Shown one piece after another: positions 16,811 through 24,358 of a stretch of 59,343 bases of DNA; the stretch's first letter is position 1; each line of letters opens with the position of its first letter. Location of the stretch: NCBI GenBank assembly GCA_037442365.1, contig JBBIQK010000009.1, positions 1 through 59,343 on the forward strand, written 5' to 3'. Below the pieces are notes generated by a model that was not told where the DNA came from, did not search any database, and saw only the letters and a list, made by a program, of their open reading frames with translations. Source of the DNA: GBS-DC sp037442365. Lineage in GTDB: Bacteria > Armatimonadota > Fimbriimonadia > Fimbriimonadales > GBS-DC. A program made the position numbers and the translations under genes.

Positions 16811-17818
16811 CGACTGCCCGTACCACTGTTGCACAAACGCCTGATAGTCTTTCCTGTTTTGCAGGATGGGCTGCCACCATTCAGGGTGGTTGGCGTACCA
16901 CAGCACGGTTTCGCGCAGAGCGGTCTCAAAATCGGCTTCAGGTCGCCAGCCCAGCGCGCGGAGTTTGGAGTCGTCCAGCGCGTAGCGGCGGTCGTGTCCG
17001 GGGCGGTCCTTGACAAACTGGAGCAGGCTTTCTGGCTTGCCTAGTGTGTGCAGGATTAGGCGCGAAACCTCTACATTCGGGCGTTCGTTGCCGCCTGCGA
17101 TATTGTAGGCTTCGCCAATCTGTCCGTGATGCAGCACAGTATCGATGGCGCGCACATGGTCGCACACATAGAGCCAGTCGCGTCGCTGCTGCCCGTCGCC
17201 GTACAGGGGCAGCGGCTGGTCGTGCAGGGCGCGCACGGTGAAAAACGGGATGAGCTTTTCGGGGTACTGGCGCGGTCCGAAGGTGTTGCTGGGGCGTACA
17301 ATCAGCACGGACAGCCCGTAGGTACGCGCATACGCCTGCGCCAGCAAGTCGGCGCCTGCCTTGCTCGCCGCGTAAGGGCTGCTGGGCAGAAGCGGCGACC
17401 CTTCTGTGAACGCGCCCTGCTCTATCGAGCCGTATACCTCGTCCGTGCTGACATGCACGAACCGCTCCACGCCGACCTGCCGCGCCGTCTCCAGCATCAC
17501 GAAAGTGCCATACACATCGGTGGTGATGAAGGCATCGGGGTCCAGGATGGAGCGGTCTACATGCGTCTCGGCGGCGAAGTGAACGACAAAATCTGCCCCC
17601 TGCATCGCTTGGAGCACCGCTTGCTTGTCGCGCACATCCCCGTGAATAAAAGTGAAGCGCGGATTGCCCTCCACCGTTGCCAGGTTCTCGCGCCTGCCCG
17701 CGTAGGTGAGCGCGTCCAGCACACGCGCCTCGTAATCGGGATACTGCTCCAGAAGATACTCTACAAAATGGCTGCCGATGAAGCCTGCGCCGCCCGTAAT
17801 TAGCACCGTTTTGCGCAT
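16796..17818 (-). CDS. rfbB: dTDP-glucose 4,6-dehydratase
   Basis: An extended short-chain dehydrogenase that converts dTDP-glucose to dTDP-4-keto-6-deoxyglucose, the branch point to rhamnose and other surface-sugar donors. 340 residues, usual length. NAD-binding TGGAGFIGS (8-16), FAAETHVDRS (81-90), catalytic STDEVYG (124-130, Thr125-Asp126-Glu127) and YAASK (Tyr149, Lys153) are all present, as is RPSNTFGPRQYPEKLIP. ATG 17818 is preferred to the ATG six bases upstream because a TATCCT box ends there. No rfbA, rfbC or rfbD neighbour is visible, so the pathway is dispersed. Confidence 0.94.
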   Translation of the reverse strand: MRKTVLITGGAGFIGSHFVEYLLEQYPDYEARVLDALTYAGRRENLATVEGNPRFTFIHGDVRDKQAVLQAMQGADFVVHFAAETHVDRSILDPDAFITTDVYGTFVMLETARQVGVERFVHVSTDEVYGSIEQGAFTEGSPLLPSSPYAASKAGADLLAQAYARTYGLSVLIVRPSNTFGPRQYPEKLIPFFTVRALHDQPLPLYGDGQQRRDWLYVCDHVRAIDTVLHHGQIGEAYNIAGGNERPNVEVSRLILHTLGKPESLLQFVKDRPGHDRRYALDDSKLRALGWRPEADFETALRETVLWYANHPEWWQPILQNRKDYQAFVQQWYGQSLPSP

Positions 17819-17824
17819 AGGCAT

Positions 17825-17832
17825 AGGATACC
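17825..17832 (-). promoter_or_regulatory. -10-like box GGTATCCT before rfbB
   Basis: Minus-strand TATCCT at 17830-17825 preceded by GG, 6 nt before the ATG at 17818. Confidence 0.4.
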
Positions 17833-17871
17833 CTGCCCTTTGCGCGCCCGTTTGGCACGAAAGTTGCTGTA

Positions 17872-17979
17872 GGTAGAGTGGGTGGAGAGCAAAGCCTGCC
17901 CTCATAAGGAGGTTGCGACCAGAGCATCTCTTATGAGGCACATGCGCCGAAGGCGTCGCCTTCGGCGCATGCGTTTTTA
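17872..17979 (+). ncRNA. candidate small structured RNA or leader ending in an intrinsic terminator, upstream of thiS
   Basis: A GGTAGAGT box (17872-17879) resembles the promoter boxes of this window. Downstream lie a perfect 9-bp stem, CCTCATAAG (17900-17908) with CTTATGAGG (17930-17938), an AAGGAGG word at 17906-17912 inside and next to its left arm, and a terminator at 17941-17978. Together they would give a transcript of about 90 nt. An ATG at 17933 opens a 15-codon frame with nine Arg codons that ends in the U-run (TAA 17978-17980). No known riboswitch (no TPP core) is recognisable. It may be a sRNA or an attenuating leader. Purely predicted. Confidence 0.35.
17941..17978 (+). terminator. 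intrinsic terminator upstream of thiS
   Basis: A perfect 15-bp inverted repeat (17941-17955 with 17957-17971) is followed by GCG and a five-T run at 17974-17978. It lies before, not after, a recognised gene on the plus strand, which is why a short upstream transcript is suspected. Confidence 0.7.
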
Positions 17980-17983
17980 ATCG

Positions 17984-17991
17984 GGTATACT
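17984..17991 (+). promoter_or_regulatory. -10-like box GGTATACT before thiS operon
   Basis: TATACT at 17986-17991 preceded by GGG-type context, 7 nt before the ATG at 17999. The terminator hairpin occupies the place of a -35 element. Confidence 0.55.
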
Positions 17992-17998
17992 CTGCGCG

Positions 17999-18202
17999 AT
18001 GGCGCAGGTACGCATCAACGGCAAAGAACGCGAGCTGCCCGAACCAATCTCCCTGCTCCAACTGCTTCAGGAGCGCGGCATCGACCCGCGCACGGTGGTG
18101 GTGGAGTATAACTACGAAATCGTCCCCCGCGAGCAGTACGCCCAGATTACCCTCCGCGACGGCGACACCCTTGAAATCGTGCAGATGACCGCAGGAGGCT
18201 AA
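17999..18202 (+). CDS. thiS: sulfur carrier protein ThiS
   Basis: A 67-residue ubiquitin-fold sulfur carrier for thiazole synthesis. It ends in the required Gly-Gly tail (MTAGG), which ThiF adenylates and then thiocarboxylates. The INGKERELPEPISLLQLLQE start and the GDTLEIVQ strand are typical. It opens a cofactor operon; thiO follows after 2 nt. thiG, thiF and thiE are not nearby. The ATG is set by the promoter-like TATACT box 7 nt upstream with no Shine-Dalgarno sequence, indicating a leaderless message. Confidence 0.93.
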   Translation: MAQVRINGKERELPEPISLLQLLQERGIDPRTVVVEYNYEIVPREQYAQITLRDGDTLEIVQMTAGG

Positions 18203-18204
18203 CT

Positions 18205-19308
18205 GTGCGCGTACTTGTGATTGGCGCAGGGGTAATTGGCGCGGCGATTGCCTGGGAGCTGCGTCAGCGTGGGGCGGAAGTTGTGCTGCTGGAGGGTTCT
18301 GCAGAGGGCGGGCACACTTCCACTGCTTCTGCAGGCATGGTGAATCCCTTCAGCCTGACGCCCGACGACTCCCCTGCCCTGCCCCTCTACTGGCAGAGCC
18401 TGCAGATGTACCCAGAGTGGACGCACACGCTCTACGAACAGACAGGCATTGATCCCGAATGGCGGCAGGCGGGATGCGTGCGTGTCGCACTGACCACTGC
18501 AGACGCTGACCATCTTGAAGCAAGTCTGGCGTGGATTCGCCGCTACGACCCACGCGCCGAGCGAGTAGACAGCCGTACCGCGCGTCAGATGGAGCCTGCA
18601 CTGAACCCGGAGGCTGTCGACGCGCTCTACATTCCCAGTGAAGGCTGGGTGCACACGGCGCGGCTCATGCGCGCGCTTCATCGTGCGGTGCAACTTTACG
18701 GCGTAAACCTGTATACAGGCGCCCCTGTTCTGAACCTGATTATGCAGAATGGCGCCCTACGCGGCGTGCAAACGCCCCACGGCGTTATGGAAGGCGATAC
18801 GGTGGTCGTCGCGGCGGGCGCATGGACAGGCGCGCTGCTGCAGCCTCTGGGGATTCACGCCCCGACTGTGCCCGTGCGTGGCGCGATTCTGGCGCTGGGC
18901 GACCTCCCCGTACCCATTCAGCATATTCTCTCTATGCCTGGGGGCTATCTTGTACCCCGCGCGGACGGCACGGTGTTGCTGGGCGCGACGCGCGAACAGG
19001 CAGGCTATGACGCCCGCGCGACTGCTGAAGCGTATGCACTCCTGACGCATACCCTCGCGCGCCTTGCGCCCCGCCTGATGCACGCAACGGTGCTGGGGCA
19101 CACGGTCGGATTGCGTCCCGACACGCCCGACCACAACCCCTACATCGGCGCGGTAGACGGATTCGCAGGGCTGTACCTTGCGGCAGGGCACGCCTATCAC
19201 GGCATCCTGCTTGCCCCCGCAACGGCGCGCGCCCTTGCCGACCTTCTCCTCAACGGCGCGACTGATCTGCCGATTGCGCCGTTTCATCCCAACCGCTTTA
19301 TGAGGTGA
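18205..19308 (+). CDS. thiO: glycine oxidase ThiO (FAD-dependent)
   Basis: A 367-residue FAD enzyme of the DAO family. With ThiS next to it, the likely job is oxidation of glycine to iminoglycine for thiazole synthesis in aerobes. The FAD Rossmann motif VIGAGVIGAAIAWELRQRGA starts at residue 5. STASAGMVNPF follows near 35, and the C-terminal GLRPDTPDHNPYIGAVDGF and AAGHAYHGILLAPATA segments are classic for ThiO and related amine oxidases. The start is GTG 18205, with AGGAGGC in the end of thiS as ribosome binding site. The stop overlaps the Shine-Dalgarno region of nadE. Related sarcosine-oxidase activity cannot be excluded from sequence alone. Confidence 0.88.
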   Translation: MRVLVIGAGVIGAAIAWELRQRGAEVVLLEGSAEGGHTSTASAGMVNPFSLTPDDSPALPLYWQSLQMYPEWTHTLYEQTGIDPEWRQAGCVRVALTTADADHLEASLAWIRRYDPRAERVDSRTARQMEPALNPEAVDALYIPSEGWVHTARLMRALHRAVQLYGVNLYTGAPVLNLIMQNGALRGVQTPHGVMEGDTVVVAAGAWTGALLQPLGIHAPTVPVRGAILALGDLPVPIQHILSMPGGYLVPRADGTVLLGATREQAGYDARATAEAYALLTHTLARLAPRLMHATVLGHTVGLRPDTPDHNPYIGAVDGFAGLYLAAGHAYHGILLAPATARALADLLLNGATDLPIAPFHPNRFMR

Positions 19309-19313
19309 AAACT

Positions 19314-20180
19314 ATGCAAACGATTCAGGTAATCAAGCCAACGATTTATGACCCCAGCTCCGATGAGCCGCTGCGCATCAACGCCCCGCTGGTCGCCGAG
19401 TGGCTGGTGGAGTTCTTGCGCGACGAGGTGCAGCGGCGGCGCGGGTTCTCAAAGGCGCTGCTGGGGCTTTCAGGCGGCGTCGACTCGTCTGTTGTCGCCT
19501 ACCTCTGCGCGCGGGCGTTCGGCGCTGAGAATGTGTATGCGTTCCTGATGCCCTACAAGGTCAGCAGCCCCGAATCGCTGGAACACGGGATGCTGGTCGT
19601 GCGCGCGCTGGGCATCCAGCACCGCGTGATTGAGATTACCCCGATGGTGGACGCCTACCTGGAGGGGTTTGAGCCTGACGCCAGCCCGACACGAATTGGC
19701 AACATCTGCGCCCGCACCCGCATGATTATCCTGTTTGACCAGTCGGCGAAGCTGGGCGCGCTGCCCATCGGCACGGGCAACAAGAGCGAGCGCCTGTTCG
19801 GCTATTTCACATGGCACGCGGACGACTCGCCCCCTGTGAACCCCATCGGCGATTTGTTCAAGACGCAGGTATGGCAGCTGGCGCGTTATCTGGGCGTGCC
19901 TGAGGTGATTGTGCAGAAGCCCGCCTCCGCCGACCTCATCGTGGGGCAGACCGACGAGGGCGATTTCGGCATCTCCTACCAGCGCGCCGACCGAATCCTG
20001 CACTATCTCACGCAGGGCTATTCCCCTGAACGCCTGATCGAGATGGGCTTCCCTGCAGAGGATGTGTGGCTGGTTAAGAACAAAGTGGATAGCACGCACT
20101 GGAAGCGCCATCTGCCCACCGTCGCGATGCTCTCCACGACCGCCATCGGGGAATATTACCTACGCCCTGTGGACTATTGA
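19314..20180 (+). CDS. nadE: NAD(+) synthetase, ammonia-dependent type
   Basis: A 288-residue N-type ATP pyrophosphatase that amidates nicotinic acid adenine dinucleotide to NAD. The PP-loop SGGVDSSV sits at 53-60, and NICARTRMIILFDQSAKLGA, PIGTGNKSER, FGYFTWHADD and SADLIVGQTDE are all diagnostic. It lacks the N-terminal glutaminase domain of glutamine-dependent synthetases. The next gene encodes a free-standing nitrilase, which suggests a split enzyme. ATG 19314 is chosen over GTG 19305 because GAGGTG (19303-19308) then becomes a well-placed ribosome binding site. It belongs to the thiS-thiO-nadE-nitrilase operon. Confidence 0.93.
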   Translation: MQTIQVIKPTIYDPSSDEPLRINAPLVAEWLVEFLRDEVQRRRGFSKALLGLSGGVDSSVVAYLCARAFGAENVYAFLMPYKVSSPESLEHGMLVVRALGIQHRVIEITPMVDAYLEGFEPDASPTRIGNICARTRMIILFDQSAKLGALPIGTGNKSERLFGYFTWHADDSPPVNPIGDLFKTQVWQLARYLGVPEVIVQKPASADLIVGQTDEGDFGISYQRADRILHYLTQGYSPERLIEMGFPAEDVWLVKNKVDSTHWKRHLPTVAMLSTTAIGEYYLRPVDY

Positions 20181-20190
20181 GGAGGTGTTT

Positions 20191-21102
20191 ATGCCGCGTC
20201 AACTCTTTGAGGACGTCCAGCGCAAGTTCACCGTAGGTGTCGGTCAGTTCAAACCGTACAAGGGGCAGTACGCGCGCAATCTGGAGCGTATCGGCGCGCT
20301 GATGCGCCAGTCGCTGCAGGAGGGCGTCGATGTGCTGGCGCTGCCTGAAGCAGCGACGACGGGCTATTTCGTGGAGGGCGGCGTGCGCGAGCTGGCTATC
20401 CCCGCGTCGCAACTGCTCCATGACCTCGCCTGCCTCTACGCCGACCTGCAGCCCGAACGCTCGCTCGATGTCTGTCTCGGCTTCTACGAGTATCTCGACG
20501 GCGAATATTTCAACTCCGCGCTGTATGCAACTTTAGCCCCAGAACCTGCACACTCATTCACCGTGCATGTGCATCAGAAATTCTTCCTTCCGACCTATGG
20601 GGTGTTCGAAGAAGAACGGTTCGTGGCGCGGGGGCGTCGTCTGGAGGTGTTTCCGACACGCTTCGGGCGCGCGGCGATGCTGATTTGCGAGGATGTCTGG
20701 CACTCGATTACGAGTACCATCGTTGCTCTCAAGGGCGCGCAGGTGCTGTATGTGCCGACGGCTTCACCAGCGCGCGGGTTCCATGCCGAACAGATTGAGA
20801 ATGTGGAGGCGTATCGGCGCATGCTCACCCAGATTGGCGGCGAGCATACGCTCTATGTGGTTCAGTCCAGTCTGGTCGGCTTCGAGGGCGGCAAGGGGTT
20901 CGTGGGTGCGTCGTGGATAGTGAACCCCTTCGGCAAGGTGATGGCGCAGGGTCCCGTCAACCAGGAGGCATTGATCGTTGTCCCGCTGGACTTAGACGAT
21001 GTGGCGATTGCGCGCGCGCAGTTGCCCCTGCTGTCCGATTTGCGCTCGGTGGCAGCGGACCTTGCGCTGGAGTTTGAGCAGCTGGCGCGGCGCGAGCCGT
21101 AG
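20191..21102 (+). CDS. nitrilase-superfamily hydrolase, probable glutaminase partner of NadE
   Basis: A 303-residue carbon-nitrogen hydrolase with the complete Glu-Lys-Cys triad: Glu53 (LPEAATTGYF), Lys130 (HQKFFLPTYGVFEEE) and Cys166 (LICEDVWHS). The TYGVFEEERF and CEDVWHS wording is that of the glutaminase domain of glutamine-dependent NAD synthetases and their close relatives. Position directly after nadE (10 nt, strong GAGGAGGTG site) supports the idea that it releases ammonia from glutamine for NadE. Functional coupling is inferred; nitrilases also include omega-amidases and carbamoylases. It converges on the arginine decarboxylase gene with a 1-nt gap. Confidence 0.82.
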   Translation: MPRQLFEDVQRKFTVGVGQFKPYKGQYARNLERIGALMRQSLQEGVDVLALPEAATTGYFVEGGVRELAIPASQLLHDLACLYADLQPERSLDVCLGFYEYLDGEYFNSALYATLAPEPAHSFTVHVHQKFFLPTYGVFEEERFVARGRRLEVFPTRFGRAAMLICEDVWHSITSTIVALKGAQVLYVPTASPARGFHAEQIENVEAYRRMLTQIGGEHTLYVVQSSLVGFEGGKGFVGASWIVNPFGKVMAQGPVNQEALIVVPLDLDDVAIARAQLPLLSDLRSVAADLALEFEQLARREP

Positions 21103-21103
21103 C

Positions 21104-21601
21104 TCACCACAGCGCGACGCCCGCGAACACCGTCGTGTAGAGTTCGACCTGCGCTTCAACCGCGACCACTTCCAGCCGCGCGATTTTGAGATTGCGGTCT
21201 TCCATCGCCTCTTCTGCCATCGCGGCGACCAGCTCGTGCGCCTCGCGCTCGGTCATGTAGCCTTCTGCCTCCATAATCACGCCGACGGCATGGGGGTCTG
21301 TGGGAAACGCCAGCGAGACGGCAGCGGCAATCGTGCGCTCAGCTTCGTCCGAACTGAACACGCCGTAGGCAATTGGCAACAGGCTCCCCTTGGGAACCTC
21401 TACCGCAGGGCGCAGCGCAACACCGGGGGGCAAAATGCTGGACACACGCAGCAGATTATAATCGGCAAAGCCTGCCTGACGCAACGCACGGTCAAACGAC
21501 ACCAGCTCGAACGCCGAAACGCCGACGCCTGCGCCCGCCGTGCAGTGGCGCGCCAGACGCAACAGCGGCGATGCAGTCGATACATCCCTGACCTCGTACA
21601 T
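21104..21601 (-). CDS. pyruvoyl-dependent arginine decarboxylase
   Basis: A 165-residue proenzyme that converts arginine to agmatine for polyamine synthesis with a covalently bound pyruvoyl group. The LLRVSSILPPG motif (51-60) contains the Ser54-Ser55 self-cleavage pair; the second serine becomes the pyruvoyl group. The N-terminal FELVSFDRALRQAGFADYNL and the YGVFSSDE and EEIGVIMEAEG-like strands (here VGVIMEAEGYM) match the PvlArgDC family, common in archaea and some bacteria. GGAGGC lies before the ATG, so this gene uses a Shine-Dalgarno start. No agmatinase or agmatine deiminase is seen nearby. Confidence 0.9.
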   Translation of the reverse strand: MYEVRDVSTASPLLRLARHCTAGAGVGVSAFELVSFDRALRQAGFADYNLLRVSSILPPGVALRPAVEVPKGSLLPIAYGVFSSDEAERTIAAAVSLAFPTDPHAVGVIMEAEGYMTEREAHELVAAMAEEAMEDRNLKIARLEVVAVEAQVELYTTVFAGVALW

Positions 21602-21663
21602 AGCCTGCCTCCAGAAACGGTTGTCGTGTCTCCTTACTCTCCCTTGAGCAAGTTGAGCTTCGG

Positions 21664-23607
21664 TCAGTAGAACGCCGTCAGCAGGTCGAAGCTCCAGCGC
21701 TTCGTGAAGGACGACCAGGTGAGCGCCACCTCTCGGAAACCTATCCGATAGGCAATCGTGAAAGTCTGGTCACGAAAGTCATACTGCTGATAGCGCTGCC
21801 AAGTATACCCCAAGCCCATCCGCCAGAGGGGGCTGATTCGCCACGAGAAATCCCCGACATAACTTACAGAATTGGCGTCTAAGGCGCGACTGAAGTAGCC
21901 CGTGAGATAGTAGCGCTCGCCCGCACTCCAGCTGAGGCTCCCGGATAGGCGATGTCTTCCCAGCAGGTTCGCGCCGAGCGCGTCCTGCGCGTAATCGTAG
22001 TTGAGGCTCAGTGCGCCGCCTGTGCCCAGCGCCTGCGTGATGCCCAGCGTCCCTGTAAGGCTCCATCCCGCGTTGGGCAGATTGCCCACGAATCGCCCCA
22101 GCGTGATACCGCCCGTGAGGGTCGCGCCCTTCCCCACTGATTGGGGGATTAGATTCCAGCGTGCGCGAACGCCGACGCCTTCGCGCGTTTGTGCCGCTAA
22201 GCCGCCGTGTACTCGATGGCTCGTAAAATTGAGCGAGAGGCTCTGACGCAGGGGCAAGTCCGCCACACGGCGTGGGGTCGTCTCGACGAACACATCGGTA
22301 CGAAGGCTCTGCACGCGCGCGCCTTTCCAGTAGGTGCTGCCTGCGAGGGTGGCGCCCGTCGTGTAGCCACGCGCCTGATGGGACAACTGTAGAGAACCGT
22401 AAAGCCCCTGATGCGCGGGCGAGTCGAGCCAGAGCGCGAGGCGCGTGCTGGGTGAGAGCGGTTGCTGATGCCGCCAGTTCAGCCCCCAGTCGTTGCGCGC
22501 CAGACCGTTCAGGCTTACCATCCCCGTGCCCAAGCCGACCCGATACTCGTGTTCCAGATCGAGGAACATCCCGCGCGCCGCGCCCATCGTGCGTCCCCCA
22601 ACCTGCGCGGTGCGTAGTCGGAGCGCGCCAATCTGGGTGGGGGAAAGTGTGTAGTAGTAGGGCACATCCAGATAGACCTGCCCGCTTTGCACCCCAATCA
22701 GCGTGTCGCTGCCGACGCCGCCGCTCCAGAGGCTCTGGGAATAGAGCGGTAAGCTGAGCGAGCGCACCTCGCCGACATAAAACTCCGCACGATGAAACTG
22801 GATACGCTCGTTGGGGTAGAACCAGATTTGAGCCGCCTTAATCACCAGCTCCGACTCGGAGATGTCCGCAAATTGGAATAGCTCTGGGGGTACGACGGCG
22901 TCAAACGGCTCGACTGTGCCGTAGCGGATACGCGCCAGTGCCCAGCGTCCCTCGCGCTGCGCCAGTCCGTAGCCCTGAGAGGTGCGCAGTTCGTAGCTCA
23001 GCTCGGCAAACTCCGCCGTTTCCGAGCCGTACTGCAGGCGGGCGTTCCGCGCCCGGACGCGCAGGCTCTCCACCTCCAGCTGCAGGTCGTCCGCCTCGAT
23101 TCGCGTGAAGCCGAAGCGGACGCTCGCGCCGCGCTCCTTGCCCGATGCGGCGATGATGCGCTGTTCGTTGGCGTAAACGAGATACTCAGCGCCCAACACC
23201 TGCACATAATCCGTCGCACTGCGCAGCTCCTCCTGGCTGGCGACAAATAGCGCCTGCGTCTCGCCCACGACGCCCTGTCCAACGGCGGTCGCAGTGATGG
23301 TGGCTGTGCCCGGCGTCTGGCTGGCGATGAGTGTGGCGCGCGCGACACCGCCCTCGATGGCGACGACAGGCTCGCGGAACGCCCCCAGCGTCGTGTTGAA
23401 CGCCACTTGCGTACCGTCAGGCGCGGGTTTGCCCTGAGCCGTGCGCACTTCGGCGACCACCAGAATCTGCGACACGCCGTCCGCGACTGCCGCCGCAGGA
23501 TAGACGCTCAGGCGTATGGCGCCGTTCGCCCAGCAAGCAAGAAGGCAGAGGAGCCACAGCCCCCCTGCCCCGCCCAGACGCGCGTTCGGACAATACCGCC
23601 GTTGCAT
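21664..23607 (-). CDS. LptD/OstA-like outer-membrane barrel with N-terminal BIG1-type Ig domain
   Basis: A 647-residue exported protein (hydrophobic signal about 11-30). Residues about 31-125 look like a bacterial Ig-like (BIG1, invasin-type) domain: QILVVAEVRTAQGKPAPDGT, VAFNTTLGAF, TATITATA. Residues about 140-300 resemble the OstA/LptA periplasmic domain (VYANEQRIIAASG, IEADDLQLEVESLRVRARNA). From about 300 on, repeated amphipathic strands form a barrel like LptD (LEHEYRVGLGTGMVSL, LNFTSHRVHGG, LSGSLSWSAGERYYLTGYFS). LptD inserts LPS into the outer membrane; a terminal Ig domain is unusual. It is the last gene of the exported-protein run, starting 1 nt after the preceding stop. Whether it handles LPS or something else is open. 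Confidence 0.65.
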   Translation of the reverse strand: MQRRYCPNARLGGAGGLWLLCLLACWANGAIRLSVYPAAAVADGVSQILVVAEVRTAQGKPAPDGTQVAFNTTLGAFREPVVAIEGGVARATLIASQTPGTATITATAVGQGVVGETQALFVASQEELRSATDYVQVLGAEYLVYANEQRIIAASGKERGASVRFGFTRIEADDLQLEVESLRVRARNARLQYGSETAEFAELSYELRTSQGYGLAQREGRWALARIRYGTVEPFDAVVPPELFQFADISESELVIKAAQIWFYPNERIQFHRAEFYVGEVRSLSLPLYSQSLWSGGVGSDTLIGVQSGQVYLDVPYYYTLSPTQIGALRLRTAQVGGRTMGAARGMFLDLEHEYRVGLGTGMVSLNGLARNDWGLNWRHQQPLSPSTRLALWLDSPAHQGLYGSLQLSHQARGYTTGATLAGSTYWKGARVQSLRTDVFVETTPRRVADLPLRQSLSLNFTSHRVHGGLAAQTREGVGVRARWNLIPQSVGKGATLTGGITLGRFVGNLPNAGWSLTGTLGITQALGTGGALSLNYDYAQDALGANLLGRHRLSGSLSWSAGERYYLTGYFSRALDANSVSYVGDFSWRISPLWRMGLGYTWQRYQQYDFRDQTFTIAYRIGFREVALTWSSFTKRWSFDLLTAFY

Positions 23608-23608
23608 C

Positions 23609-24307
23609 CTAAAACTGGGAGCCGCCCAGCACCGCGCCGAGGATAATCGTAAATAGGGTCACAGCAGCGCGTTCACGCTTGCGGTCTACACGGCGCGGCT
23701 CCTGCGGCTGGGTTGGTTGCGCCACTGGGGGCGCGAGACGCTCGCGTACCGCCGCGCCTACTTTCTGAGCGACATCTGCGACTGCCGCGATGCGCGCGCG
23801 ATTCACATCCTCATCGTCGGAGCCTAACCGCGCGCGTCCCGACTCCGCCACCGAGACGATTACCTCGCCTGTGCGTACATCGATCAGGTCGCCGCTGAGG
23901 GTGATAATCGCCTCACGGGTATTGGGGTCGTAGCTGAACTCCTCGATGCGCCCGGCGAATGCGAGATCCACATCCAGTAGTGCGCCCACACGCGCCGCCC
24001 GCCATGTGCCGTCCGCCTCTCGCTCGTTGAACGGTGGGCTCAGGCGGTCGCGACGAATGCGGTTCTCTTCGATGGCGCGCGTCACGGACGGGTTCGTCTC
24101 ACGAAACCGCAGCACATACACGCCAGGAATCTCTTTCAACTGGGCGTAGAGGGCGTTGAGCGCCTCCGTATTGACATTGAACTCTTCGGTCGGCTGTACC
24201 GCCGCTCCCTGCGCGAACGGAAACAGTACCAGCTCACGCGTTTGCTGCGCTGCAGCCAGCCCGAACGACAGACACCCAGCAATTGCCGCTATCCAGAAAG
24301 TTCTCAC
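23609..24307 (-). CDS. exported CsgG/TolB-N-like protein, unknown function
   Basis: A 232-residue protein with a signal peptide (MRTFWIAAIAGCLSFGLAAAQ). The mature part has LVLFPFAQGA, a long helix, a stretch in which a level of ALLDVDLAFAGRIEEFSYD is followed by IITLSGDLIDVRTGEVI, as in CsgG-type and TolB-N-like folds that begin with a DNA-like alpha/beta layer. A helix and the C-terminal hydrophobic segment (AAVTLFTIILGAVLGG) come last. It resembles a smaller version of the 593-residue CsgG-like protein in the same operon. Start GTG with AAAGGAGGC at good spacing; a GC-rich hairpin lies just before that site. Specific function unknown. Confidence 0.55.
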   Translation of the reverse strand: MRTFWIAAIAGCLSFGLAAAQQTRELVLFPFAQGAAVQPTEEFNVNTEALNALYAQLKEIPGVYVLRFRETNPSVTRAIEENRIRRDRLSPPFNEREADGTWRAARVGALLDVDLAFAGRIEEFSYDPNTREAIITLSGDLIDVRTGEVIVSVAESGRARLGSDDEDVNRARIAAVADVAQKVGAAVRERLAPPVAQPTQPQEPRRVDRKRERAAVTLFTIILGAVLGGSQF

Positions 24308-24325
24308 TATTACGCCTCCTTTGGA

Positions 24326-24349
24326 GGGGCTGGGAATGTGCCCAGCCCC
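24326..24349 (-). other. intercistronic hairpin next to a ribosome binding site
   Basis: GGGGCTGGG (24326-24334) pairs perfectly with CCCAGCCCC (24341-24349), loop of 6. On the minus strand it lies between the 898-residue protein and the AAAGGAGG site of the next gene. No U-run follows, so an mRNA-processing or translation-tuning role is more likely than termination. Confidence 0.55.
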
Positions 24350-24358
24350 CAGTCTCTC

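Noticed and set aside
17840..17998. TPP riboswitch before thiS
   Set aside because: No CTGAGA or ACCTGATCTGG-like core; the structured leader is of another kind.
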